DNA of 64,000 bases from Rubrivivax sp. (lineage in GTDB: Bacteria > Pseudomonadota > Gammaproteobacteria > Burkholderiales > Burkholderiaceae_C). The position numbers were made by a program, and so were the translations under genes. Where the stretch lies: contig JALHMT010000017.1 of NCBI GenBank assembly GCA_022843905.1, positions 1 through 64,000 of the forward strand, read 5' to 3'. This document shows, piece after piece, positions 17,774 to 25,488 of the stretch (position 1 is its first letter; every line of letters begins with the position of its first letter). The notes beneath the pieces are model-generated. The model did no database searches, was not told where the DNA came from, and was given only the letters and a program-made list of their open reading frames with translations.

Positions 17774-18559
17774 ATGAGCGACAGAAAGATCGGCGACGTC
17801 ATCCTCGACGTCAAGAACATCAGCCTGCGGTTCGGCGGCGTGAAGGCGCTGACGGACATCAGCTTCGACGTGCGCGAGCACGAGGTACGCGCCATCATCG
17901 GCCCCAACGGGGCCGGCAAGAGCTCGATGCTGAACTGCATCAACGGCGTGTACGAACCGCAGGAAGGCTCCATCAGCTTCCGCGGCAAGACCTTCAGCCA
18001 CATGAACTCGCGCCAGGTCGCCGAGATGGGCATTGCGCGCACCTTCCAGAACCTGGCGCTCTTCAAGGGCATGAACGTCATCGACAACCTGATGTCGGGG
18101 CGCAACCTGAAGATGAAGACCAACATCTTCCAGCAGGCCTGGCACTTCGGCGCCGCGGCCCGCGAGGAACACGAGCACCGCGCCTTCGTGGAAGGCATCA
18201 TCGATTTCCTGGAGATCCAGGCCTACCGCAAGACGCCGGTGGGCCGCCTGCCCTACGGCCTGCAGAAGCGGGTCGACCTGGGCCGAGCGCTGGCCATGGA
18301 GCCCCAGGTACTGCTGCTGGACGAACCCATGGCCGGCATGAACGTCGAGGAGAAGCAGGACATGTGCCGCTTCGTGCTCGACGTCAACGACGAGTTCGGC
18401 ACCACCATCGTGCTGATCGAGCACGACATGAGCGTGGTGATGGACATCTCCGACCGCGTCGTGGTGCTCGACTACGGCAAGAAGATCGGCGACGGCACCC
18501 CCGAAGAGGTGCGCGCCAACCCCGAAGTGATCAGCGCCTATCTGGGGACGAACCACTGA
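17774..18559 (+). CDS. livG: branched-chain amino-acid-type ABC transporter ATPase (LivG)
   Basis: 261 residues. Walker A GPNGAGKSS at 43-51, Q-loop within ARTFQNLALF, Walker B VLLLDEP near 178-184, and the switch His in LIEHDMSVVM. The ABC signature is modified to YGLQKRVDLGRA, as often seen in LivG rather than the LSGGQ form. It energises import through the LivH/LivM channel. The upstream ligase ends one base before its ATG. Liv systems linked to CoA ligases commonly import aromatic or short branched acids instead of Leu/Ile/Val, so the name describes the family, not the substrate. Confidence 0.9.
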   Translation: MSDRKIGDVILDVKNISLRFGGVKALTDISFDVREHEVRAIIGPNGAGKSSMLNCINGVYEPQEGSISFRGKTFSHMNSRQVAEMGIARTFQNLALFKGMNVIDNLMSGRNLKMKTNIFQQAWHFGAAAREEHEHRAFVEGIIDFLEIQAYRKTPVGRLPYGLQKRVDLGRALAMEPQVLLLDEPMAGMNVEEKQDMCRFVLDVNDEFGTTIVLIEHDMSVVMDISDRVVVLDYGKKIGDGTPEEVRANPEVISAYLGTNH

Positions 18560-18588
18560 TATGAACACGACACCAGTGAATGGATCGA

Positions 18589-18670
18589 GCGGCCGCCGCG
18601 GATCCGGCTTGGCCGGGTCGTTGGCGGCGCCCCCCTGGGGAGGAAACGCCGAAGGCGCATCGGGGGGGGG
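18589..18670 (-). repeat. palindromic intergenic repeat, copy A (inverted)
   Basis: Fills most of the livG-livH gap. Read on the minus strand it shows the family pattern: GCGCCTTCGGCG, then CCCCAGGGGGGCG, then GCCAAGCCGGATCCGCGG. Copies in direct orientation occur at 19611-19691 and 23181-23336, and a degraded one at 22262-22333. Confidence 0.75.
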
Positions 18671-18676
18671 CTTGTG

Positions 18677-19606
18677 ATGGGACCATTCCTCGAAACCCTG
18701 CTCGGCGGCCTGATGACGGGCATGCTGTATTCGCTGGTGGCGCTGGGCTTCGTGCTCATCTTCAAGGCCAGCGGCGTCTTCAACTTCGCCCAAGGAGCGA
18801 TGGTGCTTTTCGCCGCCCTGGCGATGGCCCGCTTTTCGGAATGGTTTCCTGCGCTGCTGGGCTTCGACAACAAGGTGATGGCCAACGTGCTGGCCTTCCT
18901 GGGCGCGCTGCTGCTGATGATCGCAGTGGCCTGGTTGATCGAGAAGCTGGTACTGGGGCGTCTGGTGAACCAGGAAGGCATCACCTTGCTGATGGCCACG
19001 CTGGGCATCACCTACTTCCTCGACGGCTTCGGCCAGACGCTGTTCGGCAGCGAGATCTACAAGATCGACATCGGCCTGCCCAAGGACCCGATGTTCCTGT
19101 TCGAGGACGTGTTCCAGGGTGGCATCCTCGTCAACAAGGAAGACCTCTACGCCGCGGCGATCGCCGCCGCGCTGGTCATCGGCTTGTCGCTGTTCTTCCA
19201 GTACACGTCGACCGGCCGTGCGCTGCGCGCGGTGGCCGACGACCACCAGGCCGCTCAGAGCATCGGCATTCCGCTCAGTCGCATCTGGGTCATCGTCTGG
19301 AGCGTGGCCGGCTTCGTCGCGCTGGTGGCCGGAATGATCTGGGGCAGCAAGCTGGGTGTGCAGTTCTCATTGTCGCTGGTGGCGCTGAAGGCGCTGCCGG
19401 TGGTGATCCTCGGCGGCCTGACCTCGGTGCCCGGCGCCATCATCGGCGGGCTGATCATCGGTGTGGGCGAGAAGCTCTCCGAGGTGTACTTCGGTCCCAC
19501 GCTGGGCGGCGGCATCGAGATCTGGTTCGGCTACGTGCTGGTGCTGTTCGTGCTGCTCGTGCGTCCCCAGGGCCTGTTCGGCGAAAAGATCATCGACAGG
19601 GTATGA
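18677..19606 (+). CDS. livH: branched-chain-type ABC transporter permease (LivH)
   Basis: 309 residues from ATG 18677 (an adjacent GTG at 18674 would add one codon). Eight or so membrane segments, with the N-terminal GLMTGMLYSLVALGFVLIFK and FNFAQGAM motif that is diagnostic of LivH. The cytoplasmic loop RALRAVADDHQAAQSIGI is the coupling (EAA-like) segment that contacts the ATPases. C-terminal VVILGGLTSVPGAIIGG is also conserved. It pairs with LivM to form the channel. A repeat element occupies the gap before it and another the gap after it. Confidence 0.92.
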   Translation: MGPFLETLLGGLMTGMLYSLVALGFVLIFKASGVFNFAQGAMVLFAALAMARFSEWFPALLGFDNKVMANVLAFLGALLLMIAVAWLIEKLVLGRLVNQEGITLLMATLGITYFLDGFGQTLFGSEIYKIDIGLPKDPMFLFEDVFQGGILVNKEDLYAAAIAAALVIGLSLFFQYTSTGRALRAVADDHQAAQSIGIPLSRIWVIVWSVAGFVALVAGMIWGSKLGVQFSLSLVALKALPVVILGGLTSVPGAIIGGLIIGVGEKLSEVYFGPTLGGGIEIWFGYVLVLFVLLVRPQGLFGEKIIDRV

Positions 19607-19610
19607 AGTT

Positions 19611-19691
19611 GGGCCCCCAAGCTCGCTATCGCTCGCTACCCCCCAAGGGGGCCGTCCGCCTACGGACCGGCGGAGCCGGATCCGTGGCGGG
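19611..19691 (+). repeat. palindromic intergenic repeat, copy B
   Basis: Starts five bases after the livH stop. CCCCCCAAGGGGGCC is followed by GACCGGCGGAGCCGGATCCG at 19665-19684. The latter is identical to 23311-23330 and matches the inverted copy A partly. It contains nested inverted repeats (GTCCGCCTACGGAC and CCGGCGGAGCCGG-like). Confidence 0.8.
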
Positions 19692-19744
19692 AAGCTTGAT
19701 CGGAGAGCCCTGCGGGCTCTTTCCGCGGAAAGTGACGCACTGAG

Positions 19745-20821
19745 ATGTTGTATCGAGAGAACGGACAGTTCAAGACGGCGTACGGCGCCGACCAGCAGAT
19801 CTTTCCGATTGCGCAGGACCGCATCGGCATCCTGCTGCTGCTGGCCTTCGCCGTCTTCGCCGTGCCGCTGGTGGCCGACGAGTACCTTTTCCGCGCCATC
19901 CTGATCCCCTTCCTGATCCTGTCGCTGGCGGCGCTGGGTCTGAACATCCTCGTCGGCTACTGCGGTCAGATCTCGCTGGGCACCGGCGCCTTCATGGCGG
20001 TGGGCGCCTATGCGGCCTACAACTTCCAGGTCCGCATCGAAGGCATGCCGCTGCTGCTGTCACTGCTGCTCGGCGGCGTCTGTGCCACGGTGGTCGGCGT
20101 GCTGTTCGGCATTCCCTCGCTGCGCATCAAGGGCCTGTACCTGGCCGTGGCCACGCTGGCAGCGCAGTTCTTCGTCGACTGGGCCTTCCTGCGCATCTCC
20201 TGGTTCACCAACAACTCGTCGTCGGGGTCGGTGTCGGTGTCTGACCTGAAGGTGTTCGGCATCGGCATCGACCAGCCGCACGAGAAGTACCTGCTCTGCC
20301 TGGCCATCCTGATCCTGTTCGCCATCATGGCCAAGAACCTGGTGCGCAGCCACATCGGGCGGGAATGGATGGCCATCCGCGACATGGACGTCGCAGCCGC
20401 CGTCATCGGCATCCGCCCGGTGTACGCCAAGCTGACGGCCTTCGCCGTCAGCAGCTTCATCGTCGGCGTGGCCGGCGCCCTGTGGGGATTCGTGCACCTG
20501 GGCTCCTGGGAGCCGGCCGCGTTCTCGATCGACCGCAGCTTCCAGTTGCTGTTCATGATCATCATCGGCGGTCTCGGCTCGATCATGGGCAGCTTCTTCG
20601 GCGCCGCCTTCATCGTCATGCTCCCGATCTTCCTGAACCAGGCGCTGCCGGCGCTGGGCTCCCTGGTGGGCGTCACCATCAGCACCGCCGCCGTCGCGCA
20701 CACCGAACTGATGATCTTCGGCGGCCTCATCGTGTTCTTCCTGATCGTCGAGCCGCACGGCCTGGCCCGCCTGTGGTCCATCGGCAAGGAAAAGATGCGG
20801 CTGTGGCCTTTCCCGCATTGA
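19745..20821 (+). CDS. livM: branched-chain-type ABC transporter permease (LivM)
   Basis: 358 residues. A hydrophilic N-terminal tail of about 25 residues precedes the membrane helices. LGLNILVGYCGQISLGTGAFMAVGAYAAY is the LivM hallmark region, and the coupling loop is REWMAIRDMDVAAAVIGIRP. The C-terminal IIGGLGSIMGSFFGAAFIV is also typical. Together with LivH it makes the inner-membrane channel. The insert with FFVDWAFLRISWFTNNSSSG between helices is longer than in the E. coli protein and fits the aromatic-acid-linked Liv subfamily. Confidence 0.92.
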   Translation: MLYRENGQFKTAYGADQQIFPIAQDRIGILLLLAFAVFAVPLVADEYLFRAILIPFLILSLAALGLNILVGYCGQISLGTGAFMAVGAYAAYNFQVRIEGMPLLLSLLLGGVCATVVGVLFGIPSLRIKGLYLAVATLAAQFFVDWAFLRISWFTNNSSSGSVSVSDLKVFGIGIDQPHEKYLLCLAILILFAIMAKNLVRSHIGREWMAIRDMDVAAAVIGIRPVYAKLTAFAVSSFIVGVAGALWGFVHLGSWEPAAFSIDRSFQLLFMIIIGGLGSIMGSFFGAAFIVMLPIFLNQALPALGSLVGVTISTAAVAHTELMIFGGLIVFFLIVEPHGLARLWSIGKEKMRLWPFPH

Positions 20822-20922
20822 TCGCGCGCCGCTGGCGCGCCATGGCTTCGAATGGCCGACGGGCCGATCACTTTGGCAGGCACTGACGAGTGCGAGTTCG
20901 AGTACCACCCAGGAGACAGACC

Positions 20923-22257
20923 ATGAAGTTGAAGACCCTCGCGATGGCGGCCACGCTGGCCGCAGCCGCAGTCGGCGCGCTGACCTCGACGGTCGCGCTG
21001 GCCCAGGCCAAGGTGCAGTTTTTCCCCAGCCTGACCGGGCGCACCGGGCCCGTGGCACCCAACGCCACACCCTTTGCCAACGGCTATGCCGACTACATGA
21101 AGCTGGTGAATGCACGCGGCGGCATCAATGGCGTGATGACCCTGGTCGAGGAGTGCGAGACCGCCTACGCCACCGACCGCGGCGTCGAGTGCTACGAGCG
21201 CCTGAAGGGCAAGCACGGCGGGGCCACGGTGTTCCAGCCGCTGTCCACCGGCATCACCTTCGCGCTGACCGAGAAGATTCCGGCCGACAAGATCCCGATG
21301 ATCACCTCGGGCTATGGCCGCAGCGACAGCGCCGACGGCGGCGTCTTCAAGTGGAACTTCCCGCTGATCGGCCACTACTGGGTGGCCGGCGACACGCTGC
21401 TGCAGCACATCGCCAAGAAGGAAGGCGGCTGGGACAAGATGCGCGGCAAGAAGATCGCCGTGGTCTACCACGACAGTCCGTTCGGCAAGGAACTGCTGCC
21501 CATCGTGCAGGAGCGCAGCAAGATGCACAACTTCGAGCTGCAGCTGCTGCCGGTGCCGGCGCCGGGCGTGGAGCAGAAGGCGATCTGGCTGCAGATCCGC
21601 CAGCAGCGGCCCGACTTCGTGATCATGCAGACCTGGGGCGTGATGACCGCCACGGCGATCAAGGAAGCCGTGGCCACGGGCTACCCGCGGGAGAAGATGT
21701 TCGGCACCTGGTGGTCGGGTGCCGAGCCTGACCTGCGCGACATCGGCGCTGCCGCCAAGGGCTACAGCGCGGTGATGATGCAGCATGGCGCCGAGCCCGA
21801 CTCCGCGGTCGTCAAGGAGATTCTGGCCAAGGTGCACGACAAGGGCCAGGGCACGGGTCCGAAGGACGAAGTGGGTCAGGTGCTGTACATGCGCGGCGTG
21901 GTGGGCGCGATGCTGGCCGTCGAAGGCGTGCGCGCAGCGCAGGAACGCTTCGGCAAGGGCAAGGTCATGCTGGGCGAGCAAGCGCGCTGGGGCTACGAGA
22001 ACCTCAACCTGACGCAGGCCAAGCTGGATGCGCTGGGCTTCAAGGGCGTGATGCGACCGGTGTCGACCAGCTGCTTCGACCACATGGGTTCGGCCTGGGC
22101 CCGCGTGCACACCTGGGATGGTGCCAAGTTCACCTGGGCGTCCGACTGGCTGCAGGCGGACGAGGCGCTCATCAAGCCCTTGGTCAGGGCATCGGCCGAC
22201 CGGTACGCCACCGAGAAGAAGCTGACGCGTCGCGCTCCGGCAGATTGTCAGTCCTGA
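20923..22257 (+). CDS. livK: periplasmic binding protein of the Liv-type ABC transporter
   Basis: 444 residues from the ATG at 20923, preceded by AGGAGA at the right distance. A Sec signal peptide ends near residue 27 (TVALAQ). The mature domain is a peripla_BP_6 fold: FFPSLTGRTGPVAPNATPFA, NARGGINGV, CYERLKGKHGG and YHDSPFGKELLP are conserved. At 444 residues it is longer than LivK/LivJ of E. coli (about 370), as is usual for receptors of aromatic or amide-type Liv systems. It captures the substrate in the periplasm. The receptor gene lies between livM and livF, which is common for this cluster in Burkholderiales. Confidence 0.88.
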   Translation: MKLKTLAMAATLAAAAVGALTSTVALAQAKVQFFPSLTGRTGPVAPNATPFANGYADYMKLVNARGGINGVMTLVEECETAYATDRGVECYERLKGKHGGATVFQPLSTGITFALTEKIPADKIPMITSGYGRSDSADGGVFKWNFPLIGHYWVAGDTLLQHIAKKEGGWDKMRGKKIAVVYHDSPFGKELLPIVQERSKMHNFELQLLPVPAPGVEQKAIWLQIRQQRPDFVIMQTWGVMTATAIKEAVATGYPREKMFGTWWSGAEPDLRDIGAAAKGYSAVMMQHGAEPDSAVVKEILAKVHDKGQGTGPKDEVGQVLYMRGVVGAMLAVEGVRAAQERFGKGKVMLGEQARWGYENLNLTQAKLDALGFKGVMRPVSTSCFDHMGSAWARVHTWDGAKFTWASDWLQADEALIKPLVRASADRYATEKKLTRRAPADCQS

Positions 22258-22261
22258 TCCA

Positions 22262-22333
22262 TCCCCCGCAGCGGCTTCTCCGCTGCCCCTCAAGAGGCCA
22301 CGCCAGCGGGCCGGCAAAGCCGGTTCCGCAGCG
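22262..22333 (+). repeat. degraded copy D of the intergenic repeat
   Basis: The gap between the receptor gene and livF shows CCCCGCAGCGGCTTCTCCGC, CCCCTCAAGAGGCC, CGCCAGCGGGCCGGC and AAGCCGGTTCCGC. The order of stems is the same as in copies B and C but with many substitutions. Confidence 0.5.
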
Positions 22334-22369
22334 TGCCCTTGATTCTGCTGGCCCGCATCGAGGCAACGC

Positions 22370-23179
22370 ATGAGCAAACCGCCGCTTCTCGACGTCAACG
22401 GCATCGAGGTCATCTACAACCACGTGATCCTGGTGCTGAAGGGCGTGAGCCTCCAGGTGCCCGAGGGCGGGGTGGTGGCCCTGCTGGGAGGCAACGGTGC
22501 GGGCAAGACGACCACCTTGCGCGCGGTCAGCAACCTGCTCGCCGGCGAACGCGGGGAAGTCACCAAGGGCAGCATCGAGCTGCGCGGCGAGCGCATCGAG
22601 AAGCTGTCGACCTCGGACATGGTCAACCGGGGCGTCATCCAGGTGATGGAAGGGCGGCACTGTTTCGCCCACCTGTCGATCGAGGACAACCTGATGACGG
22701 GTGCGTACACGCGCAAGGACGGCAAGGCCGCCGTGGCGCAGACGCTGGAGAAGGTCTACAACTACTTTCCCCGCCTGAAGACGCGGCGCACCAGCCAGGC
22801 CGCGTACACCTCGGGCGGAGAGCAGCAGATGTGCGCCATCGGACGGGCGCTGATGGCCAACCCGAACATGGTGTTGCTCGACGAACCCAGCATGGGCCTG
22901 GCGCCGCAGATCGTCGAGGAAGTGTTCGAGATCGTGAAGGACCTCAACACGAAGGAAGGCGTGACCTTCCTGCTGGCCGAGCAGAACACCAACATGGCGC
23001 TGCGCTACGCCGACCACGGCTACATCCTGGAGAGCGGCCGCATCGTGATGGAAGGGGCCGCCAAGGACCTGCGCGAGAACGAGGACGTCAAGGAGTTCTA
23101 CCTGGGCATGGGCGGCGGCGACCGCAAGAGCTTCAAGGACGTCAAGAGCTACAAGCGGCGCAAGCGGTGGTTGAGCTGA
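22370..23179 (+). CDS. livF: branched-chain-type ABC transporter ATPase (LivF)
   Basis: 269 residues. Walker A GGNGAGKTT at 40-48, signature TSGGEQQMCAIGRA, Walker B MVLLDEP and the His switch replaced by the LivF-type LLAEQNTNMAL. A C-terminal basic extension (KDVKSYKRRKRW) is longer than in E. coli LivF (237 residues). It forms the heterodimeric motor with LivG. It is the last gene of the transporter. A 225-base gap holding the largest repeat element separates it from the following small genes. Confidence 0.9.
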   Translation: MSKPPLLDVNGIEVIYNHVILVLKGVSLQVPEGGVVALLGGNGAGKTTTLRAVSNLLAGERGEVTKGSIELRGERIEKLSTSDMVNRGVIQVMEGRHCFAHLSIEDNLMTGAYTRKDGKAAVAQTLEKVYNYFPRLKTRRTSQAAYTSGGEQQMCAIGRALMANPNMVLLDEPSMGLAPQIVEEVFEIVKDLNTKEGVTFLLAEQNTNMALRYADHGYILESGRIVMEGAAKDLRENEDVKEFYLGMGGGDRKSFKDVKSYKRRKRWLS

Positions 23180-23180
23180 C

Positions 23181-23336
23181 CCCCCCCGTAGCGCCTTCGG
23201 CGCGCCTTGCAGGCCGCGCCGGGCCAGTGGCCCGGCTCCTCGGCAGGCACGAAAGGTCCACTGGACCTTTCGTGCCCGGCCTCGGCCCCCCCAGGGGGGC
23301 CACGCTGGCGGACCGGCGGAGCCGGATCCGCGGCGT
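23181..23336 (+). repeat. palindromic intergenic repeat, copy C (longest)
   Basis: Occupies almost the whole gap after livF. In order it holds CGCCTTCGGCGCG, the stem GGGCCA-G-TGGCCC (23221-23233), a perfect 31-base inverted repeat (23246-23276), CCCCCCAGGGGGGCC, and GACCGGCGGAGCCGGATCCG (23311-23330, identical to copy B). Confidence 0.8.
23246..23276. repeat. perfect 15-bp inverted repeat with one-base centre
   Basis: The arm GGCACGAAAGGTCCA (23246-23260), one C, then its exact complement TGGACCTTTCGTGCC (23262-23276). As RNA or extruded DNA it would form a very stable stem. It lies inside copy C but has no counterpart in copies A, B or D, so it is either an insertion into the repeat or a part that the others have lost. 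Confidence 0.9.
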
Positions 23337-23404
23337 GTGCTTGATGGGTGCGCGGTCGCGCCACCTGGGTATCCGCCGATCTGCCTCCGTTTCAGAGTGA
23401 TGCC

Positions 23405-23701
23405 ATGAGTGAAGAGAGCTTCGGTTTCTCGCCGCCGCCGTTCAGGCCGGACGAGGCGCTGGTGCAGCTCAAGCGCAGCTTGCGCGATCTGAAGCTGGCC
23501 GAGCGGGGCAGCGGCTTCGAGCTGAAGGGCAAGCGCGCGGTCGATGTCGTGGTCGATGGTGATGTGCTGCGCGTGAAGCTGGCGCGGCGCCTCGTGAACA
23601 CGCCGGAGTGGGACGCTTCGGTGCTGCGCTCGTCGGCCGACCAGCGCAAGCTGGTGGACGAAGTGAAGAAGCGGCTGGAACGCTGGCAGCGGGAAGATTG
23701 A
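23405..23701 (+). CDS. small conserved-looking protein of unknown function
   Basis: 98 residues starting at ATG 23405, read as MSEESFGFSPPPF. It is charged, with no signal peptide or membrane segment. The body looks like a small alpha/beta fold (LVQLKRSLRDLKLAERGSGF, then VDVVVDGDVLRVKLARRL). The C-terminal part is a lysine/arginine-rich helix. The stop overlaps the start of the next gene (TGATG), which argues that it is real and co-translated. I do not recognise the family. Its place after a Liv/CoA-ligase operon suggests an accessory role there, but nothing in the sequence proves it. Confidence 0.65.
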   Translation: MSEESFGFSPPPFRPDEALVQLKRSLRDLKLAERGSGFELKGKRAVDVVVDGDVLRVKLARRLVNTPEWDASVLRSSADQRKLVDEVKKRLERWQRED

Positions 23702-24075
23702 TGGCCGCGCGCACCGCCCACTTCGATGCACAACGCGCTCTCGCGGCCTCGCTGCCCGGCGCCACCGAAGACATCAAGTGGGGTGCGGATCTCGTGTTCA
23801 GCGTGGGCGGGAAGATGTTCTGCATCTTCCTGCTGGACGAGCAAGGGCATGCAAGGACCTGTTCGTTCAAGGTCGATGACGACCGCTTTCTCGAAATCAC
23901 CGGGCTGCCGGGCATCGAGCCCGCACCCTATCTGGCACGGGCGAAATGGGTGCAGTTGCGGCCCGGTCACGCCCTGCCCGGCGCTGAACTCGGCGCCCTC
24001 ATCCACCGCTCGCACGCGCTCGTTGCAGCCAGGCTGACGAAGAAGCTGCAGAGAGAACTTGGAGTCGCGCCGTGA
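23701..24075 (+). CDS. MmcQ/YjbR-family protein
   Basis: 124 residues from ATG 23701, which shares its A with the preceding TGA. The MmcQ/YjbR (CyaY-like fold) pattern is clear: LPGATEDIKWGADLVFSVGG, KMFCIFLLDE, then VDDDRFLEITGLPG and a C-terminal helical KLQREL segment. Family proteins are called DNA-binding on thin evidence, and their function is unknown. The gene overlaps the start of the PaaK-like ligase by four bases (GTGA), so it belongs to the same transcription unit. Confidence 0.85.
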   Translation: MAARTAHFDAQRALAASLPGATEDIKWGADLVFSVGGKMFCIFLLDEQGHARTCSFKVDDDRFLEITGLPGIEPAPYLARAKWVQLRPGHALPGAELGALIHRSHALVAARLTKKLQRELGVAP

Positions 24076-25334
24076 AACCGGAATTCTTCGACCCGCTCGA
24101 AACCCGCGCCCCGGAGCAGCGCGAAGGTACTCTGCTGGCGGCGCTGCCCGCGCAGCTGCGTGCCGCGATGGCGGCCCCCGCCATGGCCGAACGCATGGCC
24201 GGCATCGACCCCGCGGCGATCACCTCGCGCAGCGCGCTCGCGGCGCTGCCCGTGACCCGCAAGTCCGAACTGCTGGAGCGCCAGAAGGCACAGCGCGCCA
24301 TCGATCCCTTCGGCGGCTTCTCGGCCATCGGCTGGGCGCGCCTGGGCACCAGGCGCCCCGCGCGGCGGGTCTTCCAGTCGCCCGGCCCGATCTACGAACC
24401 CGAAGGCCAGGGCGCCGACTACTGGCGCATGGCGCGTGCCATGTTCGCGGCGGGCTTCCGCAGCGGTGATCTGATTCACAACAGCTTCAGCTACCACCTC
24501 ACGCCGGCGGGTTCGATGATGGAAACGGGCGCTTTGGCATTGGGCTGCACCGTGTTTCCGGGTGGCGTCGGCAATACCGAACTGCAGTTGCAGGCGATGA
24601 GTGAATTGCAGCCCGATGCTTATGTCGGCACGCCGAGCTTTCTGCGCATCGCGCTCGAGAAAGCCGCAGAAGCGGGCCTGGCACTGCCCTCCCTGAAGAA
24701 GGCCCTGGTCAGCGGCGAAGCCTTTCCGCCCAGCCTGCGCGACTGGCTGGGTGAGCGCGGCGTGCAGGCCTGTCAGTGCTACGCGACCGCCGATGTCGGT
24801 CTCATTGCCTACGAAACGGCCGCGCGCGAAGGTCTGGTGCTCGACGAGGGGGTGTTGCTCGAGATCGTGCGCCCGGGCACCGGTGACCCGCTTCCCGACG
24901 GCGAGGTGGGCGAGGTCGTGGTGACGTCATTCAACACCGACTATCCCCTGGTGCGCTTCGGCACCGGCGACCTCAGTGCCCTTCTGCCGGGTCCTTGCCC
25001 TACGGGCCGCACCAACGCCCGCATCAAGGGTTGGCTCGGCCGGGCCGACCAGACCGCCAAGGTGCGCGGCATGTTCGTGCATCCGAGCCAGGTGGCCGAA
25101 GTGATCAGACGCCACCCCGAGATCACGCGGGCGCGGCTGGTGGTCGAAGGAGAGATGGCCAACGACCGCATGACGCTACGCGTGGAAGCCCGTTCGCTGC
25201 CGGAAGGACTGCAGCAGGCCGTGGCCCAGAGTCTGCGCGATGTGACCAAGCTGCGTGGTGAAGTCGCATGGTGCGAGCCCGGTGGCCTGCCCAACGACGG
25301 CAAGGTGATCGAAGACGCAAGAAAGTACAACTGA
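24072..25334 (+). CDS. phenylacetate-CoA ligase (PaaK)-like protein with atypical P-loop
   Basis: 420 residues, GTG start overlapping the upstream stop. The fold is PaaK-like throughout: a central GALALGCTVFPGGVGNTELQ and YVGTPSFLRIALEKA, then ALVSGEAFPPSLR, the acidic-adenine segment CYATADVGLIAYE, and the C-terminal VRGMFVHPSQVAEVIRRHPE typical of the AMP-binding C-domain. The region where PaaK has SSGTTG reads QSPGPIYEPEG, so the canonical phosphate-binding loop is absent. Either it uses a different loop or it is not a normal adenylating enzyme. It closes the ligase/Liv operon and probably serves the same substrate. The same loop change may be a feature of the whole subfamily. Confidence 0.8.
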   Translation: MKPEFFDPLETRAPEQREGTLLAALPAQLRAAMAAPAMAERMAGIDPAAITSRSALAALPVTRKSELLERQKAQRAIDPFGGFSAIGWARLGTRRPARRVFQSPGPIYEPEGQGADYWRMARAMFAAGFRSGDLIHNSFSYHLTPAGSMMETGALALGCTVFPGGVGNTELQLQAMSELQPDAYVGTPSFLRIALEKAAEAGLALPSLKKALVSGEAFPPSLRDWLGERGVQACQCYATADVGLIAYETAAREGLVLDEGVLLEIVRPGTGDPLPDGEVGEVVVTSFNTDYPLVRFGTGDLSALLPGPCPTGRTNARIKGWLGRADQTAKVRGMFVHPSQVAEVIRRHPEITRARLVVEGEMANDRMTLRVEARSLPEGLQQAVAQSLRDVTKLRGEVAWCEPGGLPNDGKVIEDARKYN

Positions 25335-25488
25335 AGCGTTCGACTCATTGCTCGGCAATCGTCTGGGCGGAGCACATTGCAGCAAAGACCCCGTCTGTCG
25401 GCGGGAGGTAAGTAGTTTCCGTTGCGCCTGTGAGGACCCGAACGCCTAACATCCCGGCCACTCGCATTTCACCCGTGGAGACATCCCC

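Noticed and set aside
15760..18201. An 813-residue minus-strand open frame opposite the acyl-CoA ligase and livG
   Set aside because: Same compositional signature as other antisense shadows, and it runs through the divergent promoter.
20017..22413. A 798-residue minus-strand open frame opposite livM and the receptor gene
   Set aside because: Antisense shadow; the plus-strand genes are certain.
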